Positions 1 to 8,532 of a DNA stretch of 64,000 bases are shown here, piece by piece. Within the stretch, counting starts at the first letter, position 1. Each line of letters opens with the position of its first letter. Source of the DNA: Paludibacteraceae bacterium (GTDB lineage Bacteria; Bacteroidota; Bacteroidia; Bacteroidales; Paludibacteraceae); assembly GCA_024693065.1 (NCBI GenBank), contig JAILLP010000020.1, forward strand, positions 1 through 64,000. Reading direction: 5' to 3'. The notes under the pieces are model-generated. The model did no database searches and was not told the DNA's origin. It was given only the letters and a program-made list of their open reading frames with translations. The position numbers and the translations under genes are program-made.

Positions 1-174
1 GAGGGGGCTTTTCGTTTCCGAAAGCGGGTGCAAAAGTACGGCGCTTCTCGTTTCCCGCCAAATCTTTTCGCATGTTTTTTTCGCCACGCATCACAATGCG
101 CTGTGTTTCAGCGAGAAAAATTTTAGTGGGATCATAAGATGTTTGGAGGAAGAGACGATAAATCGTCCCAAAAA

Positions 175-1560
175 TCACAAATTATTTTTTATCTCCATGG
201 CAAAATCCGACAACGTAGTGTCGCGGGCGCCCATCACGAGGATCACATCGCCCTCCTTCGCCTGCTCCTTCAGGTAAGGAATCATATCCTTGCGGTCAGG
301 AAAATAACGCACCTGATCGCTGGCCGCCTCCATCACCTTCACCACGTCGGCGGTCGTCACCTCACGGGTGACCGTGCCTCCCGCATAATAGACATCGGAA
401 AGGATAAACTGATCATTCGGACGGAGCGCCGGTATAACCTCCTGCTCCAACTCCTTGTGCATGAACTTCAGCGGACCGAACCCGTGCGGTTGGAACCAGG
501 CGAAGACTCTTTCCCCGACAGTCTGGCAGGCCCGGATGGCGCAAACCACCTCGGCGGGGTTATGGGCGAAGTCGTCGATGACGGTCACTCCCCTACTCAC
601 ACCCGTCAGCTGGGTCCTGCGGTAGATGCCCCGATAGGAGGCCAAAGCCTTGGCGCAATCCTTCACGCCGATGCCCACAGCGGCGCAACATGCGATAGCC
701 GCCAACGCATTCTCCATATTATGTCGACCGATCACTGGGATCGTCACCTCGGTTCCGTTGCAACTGAACGAAATGGAGAAGCCCTTCTGGCGGAAATCCC
801 TTCCCTCGTAGCCGCAGTCCGTCTCCACACCGAAGTCATAATCCTTATTCACAGAGAGTTCCTTGCTCCTCGGATGGCTTTGGTTGACGATGAAGCGACC
901 TGTGGTATGGCTTCTGAACGTATTGAATAGTTTCTCCAACTCATCGTATTCCTTGTGGTCACGGTCCATGTTGAGCAAAAGGGCGATTTCGGAAGTATAG
1001 TTCACGATGGAGCCGTCCGACTCGTCCGCCTCGATCACCAACCAATCGCTCTTCCCCACCCAAGCGTTGCCTGGCAGCCCCCGCTCCTGCAGGGAGGTCA
1101 GCCCCGCGCCACTCATGATGGATGGCGAGATGCCACACTGCTCCAATATATGGTATACCATCGCCGTGGTAGTAGACTTGCCGGAGGTGCCCCCCACCGC
1201 TATCGTACGCTTGGTGCGGGAGATGGAAGCGAGCAACTCCGATCGCTTCACGATAGGTATATGAAGTTGTAACGCCTTCTGATACTCGACGTTAGACTCT
1301 TCGATAGCCGTGGAGACGACCAGCACATCCACGTCGGGAGTCAAACCGGAGGCATCCTGGAAGAAACACTCGATGCCCTGGCTCTCGAACTGCTCCTGTA
1401 TCAACATCTTTTTTTCCTTTCCGAAAAGGCGGTCACTACCTGAAACTCGTTTCCCGATGCCCCTCAAATACTGGGCGATGGCGCTCATGCCCGTTCCGGC
1501 GATACCCACGAAAAAGAAATGGTGATGGGTTTGGAAATCATACAAATCATTCATCCTCAT
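175..1560 (-). CDS. Mur ligase family protein (UDP-N-acetylmuramate ligase, MurC/Mpl-like)
   Basis: N-terminal FVGIAGTGMSAIA, ATP-binding GGTSGKSTTTAM, and DDFAHNP motif as in Mur ligases; second MurC-like protein outside the dcw cluster suggests Mpl-type. Confidence 0.85.
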   Translation of the reverse strand: MRMNDLYDFQTHHHFFFVGIAGTGMSAIAQYLRGIGKRVSGSDRLFGKEKKMLIQEQFESQGIECFFQDASGLTPDVDVLVVSTAIEESNVEYQKALQLHIPIVKRSELLASISRTKRTIAVGGTSGKSTTTAMVYHILEQCGISPSIMSGAGLTSLQERGLPGNAWVGKSDWLVIEADESDGSIVNYTSEIALLLNMDRDHKEYDELEKLFNTFRSHTTGRFIVNQSHPRSKELSVNKDYDFGVETDCGYEGRDFRQKGFSISFSCNGTEVTIPVIGRHNMENALAAIACCAAVGIGVKDCAKALASYRGIYRRTQLTGVSRGVTVIDDFAHNPAEVVCAIRACQTVGERVFAWFQPHGFGPLKFMHKELEQEVIPALRPNDQFILSDVYYAGGTVTREVTTADVVKVMEAASDQVRYFPDRKDMIPYLKEQAKEGDVILVMGARDTTLSDFAMEIKNNL

Positions 1561-1937
1561 ACATAATTAAATCTAACGCAATATTACAAAAAATAATCCA
1601 CAAAAGGGCACGACGCTTCCATTTACCATATTGGATATTCTCAATCATTTACTATTTAACCATTTACGAATTACTATACATAGACACAGAACACTTATTT
1701 TTCTCATGTATCTTTTTATGAAAATTCCGCTCCAAAGGGAGGTCTGGTGTCCACAAAAAAGGGAGAAGGAAATGGGAAGGAAAAATCCTCCCCAAAAGAG
1801 GGAATCGGTCCCAAAATCGTATAAAAATGCGCAAAAATTCATATCTGGGGGCACATATGAAGAATTATTCACATCCGATGAAGAAAAATTACCACACATC
1901 TGAAGATTTTTTCACATCCTCACCCGACTTTGTAACC

Positions 1938-2075
1938 TATCTTTGAGATGTTAGATATAAACCACGTAATAGTTTCTCTCTGTTAAAATTTATAGGGGTT
2001 ATTTAACAAGGAGAATCGAACATGAACAACACAATGAACCACACCTGCGGATTAACCGTACGGTGTGGTTTTTCT
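1938..2075 (+). ncRNA. Candidate short transcript: promoter TATCTTTG (1938-1945), mini-ORF at 2022-2099, strong hairpin AACCACACC..GGTGTGGTT (2037-2070) followed by T-rich tract
   Basis: Bacteroidota -7 box, ribosome-site-like AAGGAG before ATG, 9-bp perfect stem plus TTTTTCTTTT; no same-strand gene follows until serC. Confidence 0.4.
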
Positions 2076-2198
2076 TTTATTAAACTTCAAACGAATTAAG
2101 ACAATGTTATTGCGTATGATGTGAGAAGATCAATACTTTATAGTCATCATTTTTATTTATTCATTCCTTCCGCTCTTATTTTTACTGTTTTATTATCT

Positions 2199-3158
2199 TT
2201 ATTCGCTTGTCTTGCCATTATTTCCCAATGCCTCTATATAGTATTTCGGAGTCAATGGTAATCCTGTTGGTGTGTTATATCGCTCATATTCCTCATTGGA
2301 CGGAGATGGATTGCACACATAAAACGCCTGGGTTTTGTCCACGTCATAGGCAATCAGGACTCTTTGCCGCTCCCTATATGCTGTCTTTTCGACCCTTTTG
2401 TGGGCAAATAACAATTCGTCGCTTTGGGGTGCGTCAAAATACACGTACTTTTTGCTATTCTTTACTACTACAGCTGAAATAACCTTCGCTGTGTGATTCT
2501 TTTTCCTAAGCAGGAACTCCATTAATTCATCTTTTGTCGGTGTGTCTTTTAGACTGTGTATTTTGTTGCTCAACTTCACACCGTTTGTGCAATACTCTAT
2601 CTGCAATTCATTTGGATGGGGTTCGTAGCACTTTGTATTGTAGATGTTGTAGTAGAACGATTCGTTTTCTTTCGGCAGCTCTGGAAAAGAAACTATTATT
2701 GTGTCTTTGCGTCGTACGTTCCATTTCCTAGAGATTCCTATTTGCTCTTTCCTTGTTCTCACATCATTGAATAGACATACTGTACAACGAGGATTACCCC
2801 AGAACGGATATGTGGATTTCACAACAGAGGTATACACCATGCCGTGTTTTTTTGCTGTCGTGGCATAAAACACCTTACGTTCTATTACATATATTGAAAA
2901 GAAACTAGAAAAAAAAGCGATAACACTATATATAAAAAGACATATCAAAATATCTCCATCCCAGCTGTCCCAATTAAAAAGGCAATATACAATAAATAAC
3001 ACAAGATATATTAGGATTTCGAAGCCGAATCCTATTCCCGTGTCAAATAGATAATATAATCTGTAATGGAATAGAATTAGCACGGCTACAAGAATTGTGC
3101 CTATGATAGGAATATGTTTTTTTACTCTACTCATCATATTTTGTATAGTCATCTCCAA
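2199..3158 (-). CDS. Uncharacterised membrane protein
   Basis: 319 aa ORF with several hydrophobic N-terminal segments; AT-rich relative to neighbours. Confidence 0.55.
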   Translation of the reverse strand: MEMTIQNMMSRVKKHIPIIGTILVAVLILFHYRLYYLFDTGIGFGFEILIYLVLFIVYCLFNWDSWDGDILICLFIYSVIAFFSSFFSIYVIERKVFYATTAKKHGMVYTSVVKSTYPFWGNPRCTVCLFNDVRTRKEQIGISRKWNVRRKDTIIVSFPELPKENESFYYNIYNTKCYEPHPNELQIEYCTNGVKLSNKIHSLKDTPTKDELMEFLLRKKNHTAKVISAVVVKNSKKYVYFDAPQSDELLFAHKRVEKTAYRERQRVLIAYDVDKTQAFYVCNPSPSNEEYERYNTPTGLPLTPKYYIEALGNNGKTSE

Positions 3159-3333
3159 AGAGATTGATAATATAATTCGTGTTGATGTCCGTTACCCATT
3201 TCACGAGTACGTTACCTACTGCATCTGTTGTTTTTTCGGCAATAAAATTACAGTATAATTCATTAGGGAAACAAACCACCACCTATTTATCAGTACACCC
3301 AGCACCCATTCCGAGCGATAAAATTTGTCTCAT
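3127..3333 (-). pseudogene. Possible interrupted small lipoprotein-like ORF (MRQILSLGMGAGCTDK*VVVCFPNELYCNFIAEKTTDAVGNVLVKWVTDINTNYIINLFGDDYTKYDE*)
   Basis: Reading minus strand by eye: continuous protein-like frame broken by one in-frame TAG (3283-3285); overlaps start of 2199..3158. Confidence 0.3.
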
Positions 3334-3725
3334 CCCCACAAAATTAATTGTTTTTTGTTAAGTTCCAAATGCCCTTGTAGCATTTGTGATAATTTTACGT
3401 ATTTTATTAACAAGAAAACAACGTGTCATGCGAAAAAGACTAAAAGATTTTTTTCAACATGTTTTTCAGACAATTTGTAAGTCAATCCGTCATTCCGTTC
3501 GATAAAAATAGCAAAAAGATAGTTCAAGTATCGATTTTTATACAAAGTGTCATTCAAAACTATCATTTTTAATTGTTTACAAAAGAAAAATATTCATTTT
3601 GTTAGCAAAAAAAGTTATTAAGTTATGCTTCGATTAGGGAAAATTGTTACCTTTGCGGCGAATTTCCGAAACAGAAAGGGAACGAATAAATTAAAATATA
3701 AACATATAACTAATTGTTTTAGAAT

Positions 3726-4811
3726 ATGAAAATGCACAATTTTAATGCTGGACCATCCATCCTTCCACGCGAAGTGATCGAGGACACCGCAAAAGCAGTT
3801 TTGGATTTCGAGGGACACGGTCTTTCCATTCTTGAAATCAGTCACCGCGCGAAATACTTCCAACCGGTAGTAGACGAAGCGGAGGCATTGTTCAAGGAGT
3901 TGTTAAACATTCCTGACGGATACAAAGTACTTTTCCTCGGTGGCGGTGCCAGCCTGGAATTCTGCATGGTTCCATACAACTTCCTCCACAAGAAGGCAGG
4001 TTATGTGAACACTGGCGTATGGGCAAAGAAAGCCATGAAAGAGGCTAAGCGCTTCGGCGAGGTGGTTGAGGTTGCATCCAGCGCGGACACCACTTACAAC
4101 TACTTGCCAAAGGGTTACAGCGTACCAGCTGACTTGGATTACCTGCACATCACAACGAACAACACGATCTACGGAACTGAGTTGCACGCAGATCCTAACG
4201 TGCCAGTTCGTTTGATCGCCGACATGTCTTCCGACATCTTCTCCCGTCCGATCGACGTGGCAAAATACGATTGCATCTACGGTGGCGCACAGAAGAACTT
4301 GGCTCCTGCCGGTGTAACCTTCGTCATCGTGAAAGAGAGCGCATTGACCAAGGAAGAGGGTTCCATCCCTACGATGTTGGACTATCGCACACACGTAGCC
4401 AACGGCTCCATGTTCAACACTCCTCCGGTATTGCCGGTTTACACCGCATTGTTGAACCTCAGATGGATCAAGAAGCAAGGTGGTGTGAAAGAGATGCAAC
4501 GTCGCGCCGAGGAGCGTGCCAACCTGCTCTACAGCAAGATCGACAACAGCAAGATCTTCAAGCCAACAATCGCCGACAAGAACGACCGTTCCTACATGAA
4601 CATCTGCTTCGTGTTGAAGGACGAGTTGCTCGACAGGAAAGAGGAGATCGAGAAGGACTTCATGGCATTCGCCACGGAGAGAGGCATGGTGGGCATCAAG
4701 GGTCACCGTTCAGTGGGCGGTTTCCGCGCATCCTGCTACAACGCTTTGCCTCTTGAGAGCGTGAAGGCTTTGGTAAACTGCATCGACGAGTACGAGGCAA
4801 AATTCAAATAA
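3726..4811 (+). CDS. serC: Phosphoserine aminotransferase
   Basis: [15 protein letters not shown] start, [14 protein letters not shown]-lysine motif; next to serA; TTACCTTTGC promoter upstream. Confidence 0.96.
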   Translation: MKMHNFNAGPSILPREVIEDTAKAVLDFEGHGLSILEISHRAKYFQPVVDEAEALFKELLNIPDGYKVLFLGGGASLEFCMVPYNFLHKKAGYVNTGVWAKKAMKEAKRFGEVVEVASSADTTYNYLPKGYSVPADLDYLHITTNNTIYGTELHADPNVPVRLIADMSSDIFSRPIDVAKYDCIYGGAQKNLAPAGVTFVIVKESALTKEEGSIPTMLDYRTHVANGSMFNTPPVLPVYTALLNLRWIKKQGGVKEMQRRAEERANLLYSKIDNSKIFKPTIADKNDRSYMNICFVLKDELLDRKEEIEKDFMAFATERGMVGIKGHRSVGGFRASCYNALPLESVKALVNCIDEYEAKFK

Positions 4812-4834
4812 TAAGAAATAATAATCCATGATAG

Positions 4835-4860
4835 TAGAGACGTAGCGTGCTACGTCTCTA
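4835..4860. repeat. REP-like palindrome TAGAGACGTAGC-GT-GCTACGTCTCTA
   Basis: 12-bp perfect inverted arms; related to the palindrome at 5882-5909. Confidence 0.7.
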
Positions 4861-4881
4861 TATCGTTAAAAAGATACAGAT

Positions 4882-5799
4882 ATGAAGGTATTAGTAGCCA
4901 CAGAAAAACCGTTCGCTAAAGTAGCCATCGACGGTATAAAGAAAGAGTTGGACGCTGCCGGATTCGACATGGTCCTTTTGGAGAAATACACCGAGAAGAA
5001 GCAATTGTTGGACGCCGCAGCCGACGCTGAAGCAATCATCATCCGTAGCGATGTGATCGACGCTGAAGTGTTCGACGCAGCCAAGAAACTGAAGATCGTC
5101 GTACGCGCCGGCGCAGGTTACGACAACGTGGATTTGGCGGCAGCCACCGCACACAACGTATGCGTGATGAACACTCCAGGCCAGAACGCCAACGCAGTAG
5201 CTGAGTTGGTATTCGGTTTGTTGGTATTCGCCGCACGTAACTTCTACAACGGAAAGTCCGGCTCTGAGTTGATGGGCAAGAAGCTCGGTTTGTTGGCATT
5301 CGGAAACGTAGGCCGCAACGTAGCGCGCATCGCAAAGGGCTTCGGCATGGACGTATACGCATACGACGCGTTCTGCCCTGCATCCGCCATCGAATCAGCC
5401 GGTGTGAAGGCGGTAGCCAACCAGAACGAGTTGTTCAAGACTTGCGACATCGTTTCATTGCACATCCCTGCAACACCAGAGACCAAGAACAGCATCAACT
5501 ACGATATGGTAGGTCAGATGAAGAAGGGCGCCGTGTTGATCAACACAGCCCGCAAGGAGGTCATCGACGAGGCTGGGTTGCTCAAGTTGATGGCTGAACG
5601 CGAGGATTTGAAGTACATCACAGACATCATGCCAGCTGCCAACGACGAGTTCGCAAAATTCGAGGGCCGTTACTTCTCAACGCCTAAGAAGATGGGTGCG
5701 CAGACCACAGAGGCCAACACCAACGCAGGTATCGCAGCCGCTAAGCAAATCGTGGACTTCATCAAGAACGGTAACGAGAAGTTCAGAGTGAACAAATAA
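4882..5799 (+). CDS. serA: D-3-phosphoglycerate dehydrogenase
   Basis: NAD-binding 2-hydroxyacid dehydrogenase fold (GLLAFGNVGRNVA), VRAGAGYDNVDLAAA; adjacent to serC. Confidence 0.93.
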   Translation: MKVLVATEKPFAKVAIDGIKKELDAAGFDMVLLEKYTEKKQLLDAAADAEAIIIRSDVIDAEVFDAAKKLKIVVRAGAGYDNVDLAAATAHNVCVMNTPGQNANAVAELVFGLLVFAARNFYNGKSGSELMGKKLGLLAFGNVGRNVARIAKGFGMDVYAYDAFCPASAIESAGVKAVANQNELFKTCDIVSLHIPATPETKNSINYDMVGQMKKGAVLINTARKEVIDEAGLLKLMAEREDLKYITDIMPAANDEFAKFEGRYFSTPKKMGAQTTEANTNAGIAAAKQIVDFIKNGNEKFRVNK

Positions 5800-5819
5800 T
5801 CCACACGGATAATCCTACA

Positions 5820-5858
5820 GAGGGCGGAAGGTCATTGGGCTTTCCGCCCTCTTTTTTT
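5820..5858 (+). terminator. Rho-independent terminator after serA
   Basis: GAGGGCGGAAG...CTTTCCGCCCTC followed by T7. Confidence 0.9.
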
Positions 5859-5881
5859 CATGCGGAATCTGCCGCCGTACC

Positions 5882-5909
5882 GTAGAGACGCAAGATATTG
5901 CGTCTCTAC
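5882..5909. repeat. REP-like palindrome GTAGAGACGCAA-GATA-TTGCGTCTCTAC
   Basis: 12-bp perfect inverted arms; shares GTAGAGACG/CGTCTCTA with 4835-4860. Confidence 0.7.
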
Positions 5910-5965
5910 AATAGGGCACAGCCCATTCCCATTGGGTTTTTAACTTGTTTCGCACAAACAAAAAA

Positions 5966-6027
5966 ACCATCGAAGAAGAGACCTCGATGGCTTTTGGGCA
6001 TGGCTAAAAATCACGATCAACCACACC
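5966..6027 (-). repeat. Two-hairpin repeat, copy A (degenerate); minus-strand terminator-like
   Basis: Minus strand AGCCATCGAGG..TCGATGGT followed by T7; downstream partner hairpin region degenerate. Confidence 0.5.
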
Positions 6028-6395
6028 TAACGCTCTTAAGACAAAAACAATGTCGTGAGCAAGTTTACAAATAAAAGGTGTTTTTTATATATTTTCAATA
6101 TTTCCTACACAGCAACAGACAAAACATCAACTACACATTCATATCATCGTTCACCTAACCTGTAAGCGAATGAGGAAAATACATTTATCAATATTTTCTT
6201 TCACACATTTTTCGCAACCTATAAAGGGACTCAAAAAACAACCATCCGTTCAACATGACAAATCGCAATCGTCGAATACCTTTACAATGCAAATATAGTC
6301 ATTTCGCAATAAAAAACTATATTTCATACAAAAAAATTATAAAAATTTTCAACATGAATATAATGAAGAAAAGAAAGGCGGGAGAAAGGGCAAAA

Positions 6396-6457
6396 GCCAC
6401 CGAAGCAATCTCGCTCCGGTGGCAATTTAGCATGGTTGGGAATCGCAAAACAACCAT
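6396..6457 (-). repeat. Two-hairpin repeat, copy B
   Basis: GCCACCG..CGGTGGC plus ATGGTTG-GGAATCGCAAAA-CAACCAT; minus strand ends in TTTT. Confidence 0.55.
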
Positions 6458-6852
6458 ACACTAAAAGGCTAGGAACCAATAAGTTCCCAAGTTATTTACG
6501 AATAAAAAGGTTGTCCGTTTACGTCTCGCCAGGCACTTTGGAGCAATAGAGTGCCCAACATTCATCAATATTTTCAAATTGAGAAACATCATGAACAAAG
6601 TTCGCATGAAGATACAAGTATCCCTCCTCGAATTATCTATAATCGATTGTCACACAATATCTTGCCAAACTAAGATTCACTTTGTTTCATAAGAAATATA
6701 ACAAACTCTTCTGTTTTTTATTCTTATGGTATAAATATAAGCAAAGTTTTAAAATAAATCAAATTTCAAACATGATTTTTTTAAACGCAGACGCAGGAAA
6801 ATCAATTAAATAGCAAATATCAATAAAAACAGACACAAACACATATAAAAAA

Positions 6853-6912
6853 CCACCGAAAGGGATAGACCCTCGGTGGCTATTGTGCGGTTAGGAATCG
6901 CAAAAACCGCAC
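6853..6912 (-). repeat. Two-hairpin repeat, copy C; also probable terminator of the minus-strand dcw/yqeY operon
   Basis: CCACCGA..TCGGTGG plus GTGCGGTT-AGGAATCGCAAA-AACCGCAC; directly downstream of yqeY; minus strand runs into T6. Confidence 0.65.
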
Positions 6913-6933
6913 GGAGAAGCACTTCGGCAGAGA

Positions 6934-7383
6934 TTAAGCCAGAAGTGATTTAACCTTTTCGGAGATTGCTCTACCATCCGCCTTACCGGCGAGCTTTTTG
7001 GAAGCGATGCCCATCACCTTACCCATCTCCTTAGCGGAAGTAGCGCCCACCTCCGCAATAATTTCCTTCAATGCGGCGGTCAGTTCCTCGCCGCTCATCT
7101 GTTTAGGCAAGTAGGCTTCGATAACGGAGGCTTCAGCCAATTCATTTTCCGCCAGCTCAGGGCGATTTTGTTCCGTGAAGATCGCAGCGGATTCCTTACG
7201 TTGCTTCACCATCTTTTGGAGGATCTTCAAAGCCGTATCATCGCTCAACTCACCATCAGCATTCTTTGCGGTCTTAGCCTCAATGAATTCCTTCTTGACG
7301 CCACGGAGCGCCTCCAACTTCACTTTGTCACGAGCGAGCATCGCCTTTTTGATGTCCTCGCTGATTTGATCAAATAATGCCAT
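6934..7383 (-). CDS. yqeY: GatB/YqeY domain protein
   Basis: 149 aa typical YqeY: MALFDQISEDIKKAMLARDKVKLEALR..., C-terminal GKADGRAISEKVKSLL; usual position after ftsZ in Bacteroidota. Confidence 0.9.
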   Translation of the reverse strand: MALFDQISEDIKKAMLARDKVKLEALRGVKKEFIEAKTAKNADGELSDDTALKILQKMVKQRKESAAIFTEQNRPELAENELAEASVIEAYLPKQMSGEELTAALKEIIAEVGATSAKEMGKVMGIASKKLAGKADGRAISEKVKSLLA

Positions 7384-7394
7384 AAACGTATAAT

Positions 7395-8525
7395 TTAAAA
7401 TTCATTCAATCTACCATAAGCCGGGCTATTCATCTCCTCCTCCGTCATATCGCCCAAATCGAATAGAGACACATGAGCAGGGGAAGGCGATGATTGTTTT
7501 TTCCCGGAGAAATCTTTCTCCAACTCAAGCGACACATGTTCCCTTATTTCAGGACGGAGACCCGTCGCCACAATGGTCACACTCAGATCCTCGCCCAGCG
7601 CATCATCATCCATCAGGCCCATGACCAGATTTGTCTTCTTGTCAACGCCCTTCTCTTTCCTGAGATAATTCTGGATCTCATTCAGTTCCTTCGTCATCAA
7701 CGAATGGGAGTTCGACGTAATGATATTCAGCAGCATATCCTTTGCGCCGGAGAGTTGGGATTGCAGCAACAACGGGGAATTCAGCGCATTCTCCAGAGCC
7801 ACTCTGGCGCGGTCCTTTCCCGAAGCCTTACCATAAGCCATCACCACATCACCGCTATCTTGCAAAACAGTGCGCACATCCGCCATATCTATATTGATTC
7901 GCCCGCTCTTCGTGACGATATCAGCCATCGCCTTCGCGGCGTCCGCCATAAGATCATCCGCCTTATCGAATGAGGCATTAATAGGGAGGTCGCTATACAG
8001 GTCGAAGATCCGTTGGGTGTCCACCAGCACGATAGCATCCGCGCTCTTACGCATCTGTTCCACGCCCTTCTTCGCCAGTTCCATCTTCGTCTCGCCCTCG
8101 ATATCAGGAGGCAAGCAGACAAAACCCACCGTCAAGACGCCTCTCGACTTAGAGACCTGCGCCACATAAGGACCAGCGCCCGTACCCGTACCCTTACCGA
8201 AACCAGCAGTGACGAAAGCCATCTCAGTGCCATCAGAAAAAAGGTCACGCAGTTCGTCCAAGGAATCCTCCGCAATGCGCAATCCAACTTCAGGGTTACC
8301 ACCCGCACCCAGGCCATCGCCCAACTGTATCTTCACAGGAACAGTCGAATTACGGAGAGCCTTTCGGTCGGTATTACATATCGCGAAAGAGACGTCCTCC
8401 ACCTGCAAATCATAGACATGCTGCACCACATTACCGCCACACCCTCCGACGCCCACGATCTTCACGATGGGGTTCGAATCAGGCATATCCGGTTGGATAA
8501 TTATGTCATCAGCAAAATCTATCAT
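7395..8525 (-). CDS. Divergent FtsZ paralogue
   Basis: FtsZ/tubulin GTPase fold: VGVGGCGGNVVQHV, NTDRKAL, GKGTGTGAGP (altered G-box), NIDMADVRTV; different C-terminus from ftsZ. Confidence 0.85.
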   Translation of the reverse strand: MIDFADDIIIQPDMPDSNPIVKIVGVGGCGGNVVQHVYDLQVEDVSFAICNTDRKALRNSTVPVKIQLGDGLGAGGNPEVGLRIAEDSLDELRDLFSDGTEMAFVTAGFGKGTGTGAGPYVAQVSKSRGVLTVGFVCLPPDIEGETKMELAKKGVEQMRKSADAIVLVDTQRIFDLYSDLPINASFDKADDLMADAAKAMADIVTKSGRINIDMADVRTVLQDSGDVVMAYGKASGKDRARVALENALNSPLLLQSQLSGAKDMLLNIITSNSHSLMTKELNEIQNYLRKEKGVDKKTNLVMGLMDDDALGEDLSVTIVATGLRPEIREHVSLELEKDFSGKKQSSPSPAHVSLFDLGDMTEEEMNSPAYGRLNEF

Positions 8526-8532
8526 GTTTTAA

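Noticed and set aside
139-930. Long plus-strand ORFs overlapping minus-strand genes (e.g. 139-930, 14904-16097, 16238-17395, 20658-21764, 8614-9642)
   Set aside because: Antisense shadow frames of well-recognised Mur/Fts genes; His/Arg/Val-rich translations without recognisable motifs.
3903-4706. 267 aa minus-strand ORF inside serC
   Set aside because: Shadow frame of serC; no motif.
7395-8525. Second ftsZ as an assembly duplication artefact
   Set aside because: Protein sequence strongly divergent in length, G-box and C-terminus.
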